A DNA stretch of 64,000 nt from Pseudoalteromonas sp. NC201 (GCF_002850255.1 NZ_CP022522.1:1735125-1799124), one strand, 5' to 3'. Shown: positions 35,244 through 44,325, counted from the stretch's first letter. Notes: a model not told the origin generated them from the sequence alone. Translations and numbers: made by a program.

Positions 35244-36857
35244 ATGAAAAGGCTATCGTTAAGACTCAAAACCATGATTGGCACCGCTATTATTGAAGCG
35301 GTGTTGTTGAGTGCGCTCATATTTGTAGTGATTGATTTTATGATGGAGTCTGCAAATGACGCCATGAATAAACGCGCAACGACGACCGCAAGCCTGTTTG
35401 CGAGTGCGACCAAAGATGCGGTGCTGTCATACGATTTGGCCACACTGGATGCTTTTACCAATGAGTTATTAAGTAACCCAGATATCCTTTACGTTAAAGT
35501 CATCGATGGTGAAAACCAAACTCTTTCTTTTGCAGGTAACGAGCGCTTAAAAGAACGTACATTTGAAGGTGATACGTTAGTTGAAACAGTTACCGACGGT
35601 ATTTTTGATATTCATGCTGATATTGTTGAGGGTGGGACACTGTTTGGCGCCATTCAAATAGGCATAGATATTGGCACCATAAATCGAGCTATGTCAGAGG
35701 TAAAACGCTGGACGGTTTCCATCGCGCTGTTTGAAATGGCGTTAGTTGCTATTTTCTCTTATTTTCTCGGTATATATCTCACAACCAATCTGTATATACT
35801 GAAGAATCAAGCTAAATTTATCGCTCGGAATGTCAAAAACGGCGTGTTTGATTTCAAATGGAAACCAATACAGAGTAAAGATGAGTTACAAGAGCTATCT
35901 TTGGCGTTTGATGAGCTATCACAAACCTTAGCCGAAGAGCATGAGCGTCGAGAGCGATATAAGCATGACTTGATTGAGCTAAATAAACATCTAGAAGAAT
36001 TAGTGGCGCAAAGAACTGAAAAACTGAATCAGAAAAATCAGCAGCTTGAGGCTACCAATAGAGAGCTTGAAGCCGCACAGCAACAGCTTGTTCACTCAGA
36101 AAAAATGGCATCGGTGGGTCAATTAGCCGCCGGGGTTGCCCATGAAATAAATAATCCGCTCGGTTTTGTCATGAGTAATCTCGATGTGATGCGTCACTAT
36201 CATGGCGATTATGCCGAACTTGCAAAGCGTGCGATTCAGCTTGGACTTGAACCCAGTACACTCGTAGCGTTTAATCAGTTTATTCAAGACAAAGACTTTG
36301 CTTTTATTAATAGCGATTGTACTGAGCTTATTGACGAGTCGATGACTGGGCTACAAAGAGTGTCTGCAATTGTGAACGACCTCAAACAGTTTTCAAGGGC
36401 AGATACTATTCAATTGCAACCTTGTGATATTAACGCCTGTATTAAGACAACGTTAAATCTGGTGGAGAGTAAGCTCAAATATCATGCTAATGTGATCACA
36501 CAACTGAATGAAGTCCCTCAAGTGCTCGGTAATCAAGGTAAACTAATTCAAGTATTAACGAATTTACTGATCAATGCGGCTCAGGCATTGAAAAGCGAAG
36601 GAGAGATCCGCGTCTCAACAAGTCTAGAACAACAGCGTGTACTGATCCGAATTCAAGATGACGGGGTGGGGATCCCCGAAGAAATAAAAGATAAAATATT
36701 TGACCCATTTTTTACGACTAAGCCCATTGGCAACGGGACAGGCTTAGGCCTTTCAATAAGTTATGACATTATTAAAGAGCATGGTGGCGAGCTTGTAGTA
36801 GAAAGTGAGGTTGGGATTGGAAGCTGTTTTACTATCACCTTGCCTGTTTCTCCTTGA
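35244..36857 (+). CDS. Membrane sensor histidine kinase paired with the PhnD-like protein
   Basis: A 537-residue kinase. It shows TM1 (about 11-33), a periplasmic domain (about 35-155), TM2 (about 157-182), a HAMP-like segment (to about 235), a coiled coil with [27 protein letters not shown] (247-272), and a HisKA site [14 protein letters not shown] (phospho-acceptor His300). The ATPase domain has [35 protein letters not shown] and [18 protein letters not shown]. No response regulator lies beside it. It likely reads the periplasmic binding protein encoded just upstream. Confidence 0.88.
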   Translation: MKRLSLRLKTMIGTAIIEAVLLSALIFVVIDFMMESANDAMNKRATTTASLFASATKDAVLSYDLATLDAFTNELLSNPDILYVKVIDGENQTLSFAGNERLKERTFEGDTLVETVTDGIFDIHADIVEGGTLFGAIQIGIDIGTINRAMSEVKRWTVSIALFEMALVAIFSYFLGIYLTTNLYILKNQAKFIARNVKNGVFDFKWKPIQSKDELQELSLAFDELSQTLAEEHERRERYKHDLIELNKHLEELVAQRTEKLNQKNQQLEATNRELEAAQQQLVHSEKMASVGQLAAGVAHEINNPLGFVMSNLDVMRHYHGDYAELAKRAIQLGLEPSTLVAFNQFIQDKDFAFINSDCTELIDESMTGLQRVSAIVNDLKQFSRADTIQLQPCDINACIKTTLNLVESKLKYHANVITQLNEVPQVLGNQGKLIQVLTNLLINAAQALKSEGEIRVSTSLEQQRVLIRIQDDGVGIPEEIKDKIFDPFFTTKPIGNGTGLGLSISYDIIKEHGGELVVESEVGIGSCFTITLPVSP

Positions 36858-36984
36858 ACTCGAAAAGCAGTTTGATCTTGCCCTTGTTATTCAACACTCA
36901 AGTATAAATTATCCGCAGTTCAGATCCGCATTCTAGTAATGAATATCAGTTGGTGTGAGCCTGAGACAAAGGATTTCTAAATAA

Positions 36985-37007
36985 AGGGTGATGGATTACC
37001 TTCACCC
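36985..37007. terminator. Hairpin downstream of the sensor kinase
   Basis: GGGTGA pairs with TCACCC across a loop of about 10 nt, inside the 244-nt gap before the sigma factor gene. Without a U-tract it is only a possible terminator. Confidence 0.35.
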
Positions 37008-37046
37008 ACTTAGGCTTTATATCTCAGAAGTATTGCAATTTTCATA

Positions 37047-37065
37047 AATGGTAATTATTATCATT
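37047..37065. promoter_or_regulatory. Putative Fur box upstream of the FecI-like sigma gene
   Basis: AATGGTAATTATTATCATT closely resembles the 19-bp Fur consensus (GATAATGATAATCATTATC), with a good match to the hexamer pattern. It ends 36 nt before the sigma factor start, so iron-replete Fur should repress the sigma factor and, through it, the TonB receptor. Confidence 0.75.
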
Positions 37066-37101
37066 CGCAGTTTTTGCAAGGACTTGCGTGTTGACTTATA
37101 A

Positions 37102-37599
37102 ATGATGTATTCACAAGAAATATTACAGTCACTCTCCTCAAATGAATGTGCACTAAAACGTTTTCTGACTAGCAAGCTTGGTTGCTCAGATACAGCGTCA
37201 GACATTCTACAAATCATTGCTGAAAAGCTGTTAAAGATGAAAACAAATCGAAATGTAGAAAATCCAACTGCCTATCTGTATCGCTCAGCCCACAATGAAG
37301 TCATTAACTACTTCCGTACTGAACAGGTCAGAGCCCAGTATGAAAAAGCGTACATGACGACATGTATTGATAGTCAAATAGCCGATATTTCAAAGTGCCA
37401 TATCAGCTCGTGTGAGCTTCGTTGCATAAACTTGGCACTGGACGAGCTGCCATTGTTAACCCGGCAGATATTTTTTATGTACACCATCAAGGGTGTTAAA
37501 CAACGAGATATTGCCACACAGTTAGCAATTAGCCTGTCAAATGTAGAAAAGCGTCTCACCGTAGCAATAAACTTTTGTAAAGAGGTACTGTCTCGGTAA
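37102..37599 (+). CDS. FecI-like ECF sigma factor
   Basis: A 165-residue ECF sigma factor. Region 2 is seen at about 30-80 (SDTASDILQIIAEKLLKM, NPTAYLYRSAHNEVINYFRTE). Region 4 is at about 112-160 (LALDELPLLTRQIFFMYTIKGVKQRDIATQLAISLSNVEKRLTVAINFCKE), where the SNVEKRL helix is typical of FecI. It should direct RNA polymerase to the receptor gene downstream when a siderophore is bound. There is no FecR anti-sigma gene beside it, which is unusual. A Fur box precedes it. ATG codons at 37102 and 37105 are both possible starts. Confidence 0.87.
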   Translation: MMYSQEILQSLSSNECALKRFLTSKLGCSDTASDILQIIAEKLLKMKTNRNVENPTAYLYRSAHNEVINYFRTEQVRAQYEKAYMTTCIDSQIADISKCHISSCELRCINLALDELPLLTRQIFFMYTIKGVKQRDIATQLAISLSNVEKRLTVAINFCKEVLSR

Positions 37600-37605
37600 G
37601 TACGG

Positions 37606-37779
37606 GTGGCACTTTCGCTGCTCGCACATAAAAAGTATGACGAACACCTTTCAGTTACTACTTATCTTAATGCTCGCCGTTACGCTAAAGCGGATTTTTA
37701 TAAGATTTTTACGGGTTTGCTAATTCGTAGACGTCTTAACGATGAATTATATAAATGGGTACATGAAAATAGAGGATGA
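37606..37779 (+). CDS. 57-codon ORF in the usual FecR position
   Basis: A GTG-started ORF of 57 codons begins 6 nt after the sigma factor stop and ends in an ATGA overlap with an ATG at the start of the receptor gene. The product is basic and aromatic (YDEHLSVTTYLNARRYAKAD; YKIFTGLLIRRRLNDELYKW). It has no match to FecR that I recognise and lacks a membrane segment of normal length. The tight spacing on both sides suggests that it is translated and coupled; it could be a tiny regulator, a decayed FecR, or a chance ORF. Confidence 0.4.
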   Translation: MALSLLAHKKYDEHLSVTTYLNARRYAKADFYKIFTGLLIRRRLNDELYKWVHENRG

Positions 37780-37781
37780 CC

Positions 37782-40193
37782 ATGAAAAGCCATACTTTTA
37801 GAATAAATAAGTTTCAGCATGCGATAAATATATGTAGACGGAGCTTATTTATTTCTAGCGCAGGACTCATATTGGCAACTGCGAACGTTTATGCTAGCGA
37901 TACTACGTACCAACTAAATATAGAACCCCAAACGCTTTCTACAGCGATAACCGAACTGTCAGCTGCAACGCAGCAGCACATTACTGCATATGGTGTCGCG
38001 TTAGCAGAGCAAAAAACGATACAAGTGAAGGGAAACTATACGACGGAAAAAGCACTTGAAATTCTTTTGAAAGGAAGCGGGCTTGTTGCAACTAAAGTTG
38101 ACGAAAATCGTTTCTCAATCCATGAAGTAGGCGCAGCTCTCACGCGTGATAATGAAATTGAACGTATTGCGGTGACGGGCAGTTATGTGGTCAATGAGCC
38201 AATAGACACGGCAACAGGTTTGGGTCTGACATTGCAAGAAACTCCGCAAACCGTGAATATTATTACTCGGCAAAGTATTGAAGATCAGGCGTTAACGTCA
38301 CTAACCGATGTGATTAATAATGCGTCTGGCATTTCGGCCAAAGCTTACGATAGCTCAAGGAATGCGTTTTCGTCTCGAGGCTTCAATGTTGACAACTACC
38401 AAATTGATGGGGTGCCAGTACAGTGGAATGGCGCGCAGAGTGCTGGTGAGTCGCTTACCGACACCGCACTCTATGAACGTATTGAAATCGTGCGGGGGGC
38501 TACTGGGTTGTTGACCGGCGCAGGAGATCCGTCGGCATCGATTAACTTGGTTCGTAAACACGCAAATGCGAGTGAACTTAGTGGCAAGGTAATTGCGCGC
38601 TTAGGGCGCTGGAACAATTATTATGCGAGTGTTGATCTGGGCACCGGGCTAAACGAAAGCGGATCTGTTAGAGGTCGAACGGTTATGGTGCTCCAAGAAG
38701 GCGACTCTTTTGTCGACTATGAAAAAAAGAGTAAACAGGTTTTTTATGCCACCGTTGATGCAGATTTGTCGAATGCAACCTTACTGCGATTAGGGTATAG
38801 CATTCAAGACAATGAACCCAAAGGCTCTCAATGGGGCGGGCTGCCAATATTCAACTCTGATCTCAGCCGTACAGACTTTGATCGTTCAGCTTCAGTGGCC
38901 GCAAAATGGAGTAGTTGGGCCAGTACACATAAAACATTTTTTGCAAACCTACATCACAGCTTTAGTAATGGATGGGAGTTGGTTGCCCATGCGAATAAAA
39001 ATGTCAGCACTGCAGACATGTATTTACTTTGGGTATCCGGACTTCCTCATCCTGTGACGGGGGCTGGGATGACTGCTTCTGGATCGCGCCTAGAAAATGA
39101 AAGAGAGCAGATTGACTTTGGTGTCAGATTACAAGGCATGTACTCTTTATTTGACCACGAACATGAATTTGTAGTTGGGGCTGCAAAGAGCGATCAGGAC
39201 TTTGTGTATTACGGCTATGAAGGTGGGGGGAGCAAAACTGCCAAACCAGTCACAAACTTTTTTGAGTGGAACGGGGAATTTGACCAGCCAGATTGGGGTC
39301 AAAAATACATCAGCCAGGATTACACCACTGAGCAAACAGGTTACTTTGCTGCGACACGAATACATTTGAGCGATAAATTTAAGGCAATTGTTGGTGCACG
39401 GTTAGCGAGCTGGAATAGGCAGGGTGTATCCTATGGAACAGACCAAGACTATGGCGATGATGACGTATTTATTCCCTATGCGGGGCTACTGTATAGCTTA
39501 AATGACAGTCATACGATTTATACAAGTTATACGGAAATCTTTAAGCCGCAGAATGCGGTTGACGCTGATGACAATTACTTAGACCCCCTCACTGGGATCA
39601 ATTATGAAATTGGTTTGAAAAGCACTTATTTCAATGATGCGTTACATACCAATATAACTTACTTTCAAACACAGCAGGAAAACTTAGCGGTTGTTGACCC
39701 TGATTTTGTTCCACGTCCTGATAAGTTAGCTGCATACAAGGAAGCAGATGGTGTTGAAAGCGACGGTTACGAGCTCGAAGTAGTCGGTCAGATCATGGAC
39801 GGCTGGAAGATTAATGCCAATTATACTGCATTCGAAGCAACCGCTGAGGATAGTAGTGGCACATCAAATACGGTTAATACGCGATTTCCTCGAAAAATAT
39901 TTAGATTATTCAATACCTTTGAATATAACCAATTTACATTGGGTGCAGGTATTTCTTGGGAGGGTGAAAACTACACTGACATAAAATCACCATTAGGCAA
40001 TGTACGAGTTGAACAGCCAGCCTATTCACTTATCAATTTAATGGCTAGATACCAACACAACGAGGCGCTATCAGTACAACTAAATATTGATAATGCCTTT
40101 GATAAAGAATATTACAGTCAGATCGGCTTCTACTCGCAGCTAGCATATGGTGAGCCAAGAAATATTAGTTTGAGTCTTCACTACAAACTATAA
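37782..40193 (+). CDS. TonB-dependent siderophore receptor with STN signalling domain
   Basis: An outer-membrane receptor of about 803 residues. After a signal peptide (about 20-40, ending VYAS) comes an STN signalling domain (YQLNIEPQTLSTAITELSAATQQHITAYGVALAEQKTIQVKGNYTTEKALEILLKGSGL). Then there is a TonB-box region (IERIAVTGSYV), the plug (LQETPQTVNIITRQSIEDQ; VRGATGLLTGAGDPSASINLVRK) and a 22-strand barrel ending in LSLHYKL. The STN domain implies control through an ECF sigma factor, here the FecI-like protein encoded upstream. The layout resembles FpvA/FoxA-type ferric hydroxamate receptors. GAGG lies 6 nt before the ATG at 37782; the ATG at 37776 is the alternative start. Confidence 0.92.
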   Translation: MKSHTFRINKFQHAINICRRSLFISSAGLILATANVYASDTTYQLNIEPQTLSTAITELSAATQQHITAYGVALAEQKTIQVKGNYTTEKALEILLKGSGLVATKVDENRFSIHEVGAALTRDNEIERIAVTGSYVVNEPIDTATGLGLTLQETPQTVNIITRQSIEDQALTSLTDVINNASGISAKAYDSSRNAFSSRGFNVDNYQIDGVPVQWNGAQSAGESLTDTALYERIEIVRGATGLLTGAGDPSASINLVRKHANASELSGKVIARLGRWNNYYASVDLGTGLNESGSVRGRTVMVLQEGDSFVDYEKKSKQVFYATVDADLSNATLLRLGYSIQDNEPKGSQWGGLPIFNSDLSRTDFDRSASVAAKWSSWASTHKTFFANLHHSFSNGWELVAHANKNVSTADMYLLWVSGLPHPVTGAGMTASGSRLENEREQIDFGVRLQGMYSLFDHEHEFVVGAAKSDQDFVYYGYEGGGSKTAKPVTNFFEWNGEFDQPDWGQKYISQDYTTEQTGYFAATRIHLSDKFKAIVGARLASWNRQGVSYGTDQDYGDDDVFIPYAGLLYSLNDSHTIYTSYTEIFKPQNAVDADDNYLDPLTGINYEIGLKSTYFNDALHTNITYFQTQQENLAVVDPDFVPRPDKLAAYKEADGVESDGYELEVVGQIMDGWKINANYTAFEATAEDSSGTSNTVNTRFPRKIFRLFNTFEYNQFTLGAGISWEGENYTDIKSPLGNVRVEQPAYSLINLMARYQHNEALSVQLNIDNAFDKEYYSQIGFYSQLAYGEPRNISLSLHYKL

Positions 40194-40219
40194 ATTTGAA
40201 CTCCATATTCGATGGAAAA

Positions 40220-40251
40220 AAGGTATAGAGCTAGAAATAGCGCTATACCTT
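40220..40251. terminator. Bidirectional terminator between the receptor and VOC genes
   Basis: AAGGTATAG (40220-40228) pairs with CTATACCTT (40243-40251), with further inner pairing, between converging genes. It overlaps the VOC stop codon. Confidence 0.75.
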
Positions 40252-40617
40252 ATCACTAGTAAACACGCGAATACGATGTCTATCAGGGTCTAATACGACA
40301 AAACTAGCGCCATATCCCTCGGCTTGCGGGACTTGAGCAAACTCAATATCTAGTAATTTCCATGTATCGTATAAAGCCAAAAGCGCTTCTTGGCTTGGTT
40401 GCATAATAGAGATTTCAGAACCGCCCCCGGTAATGCAACTTGGTGGTGTAAGGGCTGTGTTTTGTTTAAGTGCAATGGAGACGTTGTGTGCACATTTCAT
40501 AGAAACAAAAGTTGGAGAAAGCTGCGCTGCCTCACATTGGAATAGCTGTCTATAAAACGCTTCGCTCAGCTTGATATCGCTTACATATAACACCAAAGAA
40601 TCAATGGTGATCATCAT
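40243..40617 (-). CDS. VOC (glyoxalase/bleomycin-resistance fold) protein
   Basis: A 124-residue protein of the vicinal oxygen chelate fold. The N-terminal SLVLYVSDIKLSEAFYRQLFQCEA and C-terminal AEGYGASFVVLDPDRHRIRVF are typical of small VOC proteins. Such proteins bind metals and act as lyases, dioxygenases or drug-binding proteins. The substrate is not evident. ATG codons at 40617 and 40614 are both possible starts. It is transcribed alone. Confidence 0.82.
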   Translation of the reverse strand: MMITIDSLVLYVSDIKLSEAFYRQLFQCEAAQLSPTFVSMKCAHNVSIALKQNTALTPPSCITGGGSEISIMQPSQEALLALYDTWKLLDIEFAQVPQAEGYGASFVVLDPDRHRIRVFTSDKV

Positions 40618-40844
40618 GGAATTCCATCATCTTTTAAAAATTGCAGCTAAGATATGCTCTCGGTGTGTCAGTTACTGTCAGTAGTTTTACGTTGAGTTAG
40701 AACCTTGGGTGAGCATTTAATCGAGACAGCTAGTCCCATATCACTTTAACTTCATGTTATTAACGCTTAAAGTAATCTCGCACACTGTCTATCGGTGTGT
40801 AGAGCAACGTGAAACTGGTATTTTTAACAAAAAGGAAAGGTTGT

Positions 40845-41150
40845 ATGGTTACTTGCTACTTAAAATATGTTGTTGATCCGGCAAAAATTGCTGACTTTGA
40901 GGAATATGCCAAAATGTGGATCCCACTCGTCAATCGTTTTGGTGGGCAGCATAATGGCTACTTTTTACCATCGGAAGGTGCAAGTAATATTGCCTTGGCA
41001 TTATTCACCTTTCCCAGTTTGGCAGCCTATGAAACGTATCGTAATGAGTCGTTTCAAGATGCTCAGTGTCAGGCTGCAATTAAATTTGCAGAAGATACCG
41101 GTTGCATAATTAGCTATGAACGCAGCTTCTTTAGACCTGTATTTGAATAG
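40845..41150 (+). CDS. NIPSNAP family protein
   Basis: A 101-residue ferredoxin-like fold protein recognised by MVTCYLKYVVDPAKIADFEEYAKMWIPLVNRFGGQHNGYFLPSEG and the ending SYERSFFRPV, as in NIPSNAP-domain proteins. The ATG at 40845 has AAAGGAAAGG upstream. It is followed 27 nt later by an acetyltransferase gene and may be cotranscribed with it. The role is unknown. Confidence 0.83.
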   Translation: MVTCYLKYVVDPAKIADFEEYAKMWIPLVNRFGGQHNGYFLPSEGASNIALALFTFPSLAAYETYRNESFQDAQCQAAIKFAEDTGCIISYERSFFRPVFE

Positions 41151-41177
41151 AGGTAAGTAAATGGAGCTGAACATCTC

Positions 41178-41693
41178 GTGCAACTAGATATTTCTGCCAA
41201 TCTCAAACTACAAAACCTTGCTTTGACGCATGCAAAACCATTGTTTGATTGCGTACAAAGCAGCCGTGCAAGTTTACAAAATGTGCTGCCGTGGGTTGCG
41301 AAACTACATACCGAGGCTGACGCAGAGCGATACATCGACACACGTATAAACAACCAAGTCGGCGGACTTTGGTCTGCTATTGAATTTAATTGCGAGTTTT
41401 GTGGTGTGTTTGGGATCAAATATATGGATGCGCAAACGCAAACTGCTGAAATTGGCTATTGGCTTGGCGAAAAGGCAAGAGGTTACGGCTTAATCGGTCT
41501 AGTGCTTGAACAGGTTATTGCCAGGCTTCGAGAGGTAAGTGATATTAAAACTGTGGAGTTTCAATGTTTACAGTCAAATATTGCGAGCCAGCGGATCATT
41601 GAAAAAATAGGCGGCCAGTTTGTTGAGTCCTGTGTCAATGATCTGGGCGTAGCAGGTGACGAGCCATTATATATTTATCGACTCACACTTTAG
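41178..41693 (+). CDS. RimJ/RimL-type GNAT acetyltransferase
   Basis: A 171-residue acetyltransferase of the RimL type. It starts with the LQNLALTHAKPLFDCVQSSRASLQNVLPWV region and has IGYWLGEKARGYGLIGLVLEQVI (acetyl-CoA loop, about 95-117) and FQCLQSNIASQRIIEKIGGQF near the end. The start is GTG at 41178, preceded by GGAG about 11 nt upstream. It acetylates an amine, perhaps of a protein N-terminus or small molecule; the target is unknown. Confidence 0.87.
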   Translation: MQLDISANLKLQNLALTHAKPLFDCVQSSRASLQNVLPWVAKLHTEADAERYIDTRINNQVGGLWSAIEFNCEFCGVFGIKYMDAQTQTAEIGYWLGEKARGYGLIGLVLEQVIARLREVSDIKTVEFQCLQSNIASQRIIEKIGGQFVESCVNDLGVAGDEPLYIYRLTL

Positions 41694-41713
41694 TTTCGCC
41701 TTTTTAAAGGAAC

Positions 41714-41736
41714 GAGCGCATAATTGCTATGCGCTC
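41714..41736. terminator. Hairpin between converging GNAT and EamA genes
   Basis: GAGCGCATA (41714-41722) pairs perfectly with TATGCGCTC (41728-41736) across a 5-nt loop, 6 nt from the EamA stop. It can serve both strands. Confidence 0.7.
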
Positions 41737-41742
41737 AACTGA

Positions 41743-42642
41743 TTAGTTTACCTCACACTTAGCAGGCACAGCTCGGCTTCGTAGGGTAGTGACGATAATT
41801 TGCGGTAATAGCGGCATTACAATCATGCCAACCATCAAACTATACTGAAGCGGGGTGAACGTCTCGCCCAGTAGCACCAGCCCCGTCAAAATACCCGCAA
41901 TCGGATTTGCAATACCACCAAAGGTAAAGTCCACAACAGACATACGTTGTAGTAACCACACGTACAAACTATAACCCAGTGCGGTGTTCAGGAGCACAAC
42001 CCATAATATGCCGCTGAGATTGGTCATCGAGAAATTGTTAAAAGCTGCAATATACTTAGCTGGTGCGATCACACCGTGAACGCTTGATGCGAGGGTGAGA
42101 ATAACGCCGCCAATAATGAGTTGCCAAGTTAACACTGTCCACCAATGCATGCGATCACCAAGGGACTTAGTGATTGAGCTGCCGATCACGATACAGGTTA
42201 TTGCCGCAAGTATTGCCGCTAAACCAAGAGGGTTTAAACTCAGTGAACTCGGATCAAATAGCAACCAGGCCAACACAATAAGCGCCGCACCGCATAACGC
42301 TTGCACCAATCCTGGGCGTTGCTTATTGACCAACCAATGGTAAAGCATGGCGAATACCGGCACAGACACCATGCCCACGCTCGATATGGCAGATGGTAGC
42401 GTTAACGACATCACGAAAATCATGCTAAAAAAGGCCGCGATATTAATCGCCCCAAGGCCGCATAGTATTTTCCAGTCTGCTTTTTTTGGCAAACTTGGCT
42501 TAACTGCCAGCAAAATAAGCCCAGCCGGAAGCGCTCTAATAGCGCCAAGTAAAAGAGGCGGCCAGTCGGCGAGGGTATATTGTGTTACCGCGTACGTGGT
42601 GCCCCATAAAAATGCAGGGATCATCGCGAGGAGTATATTCAC
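41743..42642 (-). CDS. EamA/DMT-family transporter
   Basis: A 299-residue inner-membrane protein with ten hydrophobic segments in two EamA repeats (MIPAFLWGTTYAVTQYTLADWPPLLLGAIRALPAGLILL; FNNFSMTNLSGILWVVLLNTALGYSLYVWLLQRM). DMT exporters expel metabolites or drugs. The start is a GTG at 42642; a nearby out-of-frame ATG leads straight to a stop. A MarR-type operator lies immediately upstream, and marR is divergent, so the transporter is very likely under MarR control. Confidence 0.87.
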   Translation of the reverse strand: MNILLAMIPAFLWGTTYAVTQYTLADWPPLLLGAIRALPAGLILLAVKPSLPKKADWKILCGLGAINIAAFFSMIFVMSLTLPSAISSVGMVSVPVFAMLYHWLVNKQRPGLVQALCGAALIVLAWLLFDPSSLSLNPLGLAAILAAITCIVIGSSITKSLGDRMHWWTVLTWQLIIGGVILTLASSVHGVIAPAKYIAAFNNFSMTNLSGILWVVLLNTALGYSLYVWLLQRMSVVDFTFGGIANPIAGILTGLVLLGETFTPLQYSLMVGMIVMPLLPQIIVTTLRSRAVPAKCEVN

Positions 42643-42648
42643 ATTAAC

Positions 42649-42666
42649 TATCTTTATGTTGAGATA
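42649..42666. promoter_or_regulatory. MarR operator copy 1 (EamA side)
   Basis: TATCTTTATGTTGAGATA is an inverted repeat (6-6-6, one mismatch), 6 nt from the EamA start codon. It is nearly identical to the second copy at 42706, in the same orientation, 57 bp away. Confidence 0.75.
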
Positions 42667-42705
42667 CTTTGCGGTAAGGTATTACTAAAAACACTTTTTG
42701 TAAAG

Positions 42706-42723
42706 TATCTTTATGTTAAGATA
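42706..42723. promoter_or_regulatory. MarR operator copy 2 (marR side)
   Basis: TATCTTTATGTTAAGATA is an inverted repeat with perfect 6-bp arms TATCTT/AAGATA, lying 35 nt before the marR ATG. Two near-identical palindromes in one short divergent promoter region are strong evidence for a shared repressor. Confidence 0.78.
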
Positions 42724-42758
42724 TTTCTTTACAAAGTTTGTTGTCGGGGCAAATATTG

Positions 42759-43241
42759 ATGGATGCGATTGATAGAGTACAAGAGCAGTGGGCTCGCGAA
42801 AAACCACAGTTAGAAACAACGCCCATGGCGATAATGGGTCGCTTAGTGCGCATAGCTAAACATATGGAAGCCGAAGTTGAAAAGCTGCACAAGCAATACG
42901 GCTTAAATTTGGGCGAATTTGATGTGTTAGCTACCTTGCGCCGCAGCGGCAAACCATTTCGCTTAACCCCATCAGAGCTATTTAAAACCATGCTACTCAC
43001 CTCTGGCGCGATGACCAACCGTTTAGATAAGCTAGCGGCAAAAGGCCTTATCAAGCGTGAGCATTGTACAGAAGACCGCCGCAGTGTAACGGTGGAATTA
43101 ACAGCCGAAGGCCTCGCCCTGATTGAAAAACTGATTGAGCCGCATATCGCCATTCAAGCCCAATTGGTTAAGGGGATGAGTAGAGAGCAGCAAACCTTGT
43201 TAAATAGTGTGTTAAAAGAGTGGTTAACGCAATTTGAGTGA
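42759..43241 (+). CDS. MarR-family transcriptional regulator
   Basis: A 160-residue winged-helix regulator (YGLNLGEFDVLATLRRSGKPFRLTPSELFKTMLLTSGAMTNRLDKLAAKGLIKREHCTEDRRSVTVELTAEG, about 48-117). The DRR wing motif and the dimerising N- and C-terminal helices are typical of MarR. The ATG at 42759 starts the recognised fold. It is divergent from the EamA exporter gene, with two palindromic operators between them, so it probably represses both genes until a ligand binds. Confidence 0.9.
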   Translation: MDAIDRVQEQWAREKPQLETTPMAIMGRLVRIAKHMEAEVEKLHKQYGLNLGEFDVLATLRRSGKPFRLTPSELFKTMLLTSGAMTNRLDKLAAKGLIKREHCTEDRRSVTVELTAEGLALIEKLIEPHIAIQAQLVKGMSREQQTLLNSVLKEWLTQFE

Positions 43242-43416
43242 GGATGTAAACAGTCTTATAGGCGGTTCACCTGCCGAGAAGTGATGCCTTTCGGATGTGG
43301 GGGAAAGTGGTGTTGCCTGCGTCTTCAGGTTTTACGTAAGCCATTGGACTGTTCGCTAGCAGCACATAATCATCATGGTGTAGTAGGTTCGAATAACCGA
43401 AGCGCTATTCGACCCA

Positions 43417-43842
43417 CTAAACCTTTGTACTCATCACGTACTCTGGATACCCTGTATGTTCATCTTTTTGTTCAGCGATAACACTAAAACCTTGAGATAG
43501 GTAAAACTGATAGCTTGCTTGATTTTCTTTGTATACACAAAGCATCAATATCGGTCTTTGATTTTTTGCATGAGTAAGCAATTGTTTGCCTATGCCGTTT
43601 CCCTGCCGCTTTGGTTTCACAAATAGGGCGGCTAAGCTGTTTTGGTGTAAAGCGTAAAACCCGACAACGTCGGAGTTCAGTTCGTAGACGTAAACCTCTG
43701 AAGCAGGGAGATAAATATTACGCATATTTTCTAAATTAGCTTGCCAAAACTCGGCTGAGATAAAGCCGTGTGCTTGAATGGATGCGCTCAACCAAATTTC
43801 AAGTATGGTATCTATGTCATCTTCAGTGTATTTTCTTATCAT
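43417..43842 (-). CDS. GNAT acetyltransferase
   Basis: A 141-residue acetyltransferase (MIRKYTEDDIDTILEIWLSASIQAHGFI; FVKPKRQGNGIGKQLLTHAK, acetyl-CoA loop; LMLCVYKENQASYQFYLSQGFSVI). The pattern is close to the YjaB/PhnO-like small GNATs that are often found beside toxin or stress genes. Its start overlaps the stop of the upstream small gene by 4 nt (ATGA), so the two are translationally coupled. The substrate is unknown. Confidence 0.88.
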   Translation of the reverse strand: MIRKYTEDDIDTILEIWLSASIQAHGFISAEFWQANLENMRNIYLPASEVYVYELNSDVVGFYALHQNSLAALFVKPKRQGNGIGKQLLTHAKNQRPILMLCVYKENQASYQFYLSQGFSVIAEQKDEHTGYPEYVMSTKV

Positions 43843-44090
43843 GATTGCAGCGCCCGTAATTTTTCGAGCACTTCATTAAGTACAGCTATTCCCATTGTTT
43901 TTTCCACGAGGGAATTCATATCCCCTTGAAGAAATTCATTCCAAGATACGGTTTTAGCGCCTGAATTGTGTGCATATCTACCATACGCAGATAACACAGT
44001 CCCATCATCCTGAATGGAGACGAGATAAAGGTTTTGATCCGGCGTATCAAGCCTACGCTCGAATAGTGTTTTAGGTTGTTTATATTCCAT
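43839..44090 (-). CDS. Small protein coupled to the GNAT gene
   Basis: An 83-residue acidic, soluble protein (YKQPKTLFERRLDTPDQNLYLVSIQDDGTVLSAYGRYAHN; SWNEFLQGDMNSLVEKTMGI). It has no domain I recognise. It ends in an ATGA overlap with the GNAT gene, so the pair forms a two-gene operon. The role is unknown. Confidence 0.6.
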   Translation of the reverse strand: MEYKQPKTLFERRLDTPDQNLYLVSIQDDGTVLSAYGRYAHNSGAKTVSWNEFLQGDMNSLVEKTMGIAVLNEVLEKLRALQS

Positions 44091-44120
44091 GACTGCTTAT
44101 CAAATAAAAAAAGTGGCGAT

Positions 44121-44261
44121 ATGAATTCAGGTCTCAAGTCTGTGTTGAAGGTGCTTAAAACGTACAGTGATTACCTTTTCATTCCTTGTGATGTGCAAAT
44201 TATCACTGGGCCATACTTGGTACAAGTGCTTTGTTGGCGAGATGGCATGCTTAATCTTTAA
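44121..44261 (+). CDS. Doubtful 46-codon ORF
   Basis: A short open frame starts at ATG 44121 (MNSGLKSVLKVLKTYSDYLF) and ends just before the composite repeats. There is no clear ribosome site and no recognisable domain. It may be a gene remnant or a chance ORF. Confidence 0.2.
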   Translation: MNSGLKSVLKVLKTYSDYLFIPCDVQIITGPYLVQVLCWRDGMLNL

Positions 44262-44325
44262 AAAACCAAAATAAATTACAAGACCGACCTAAATACGTTA
44301 ACTTGAAATTGTCTTTTTTGATTGG

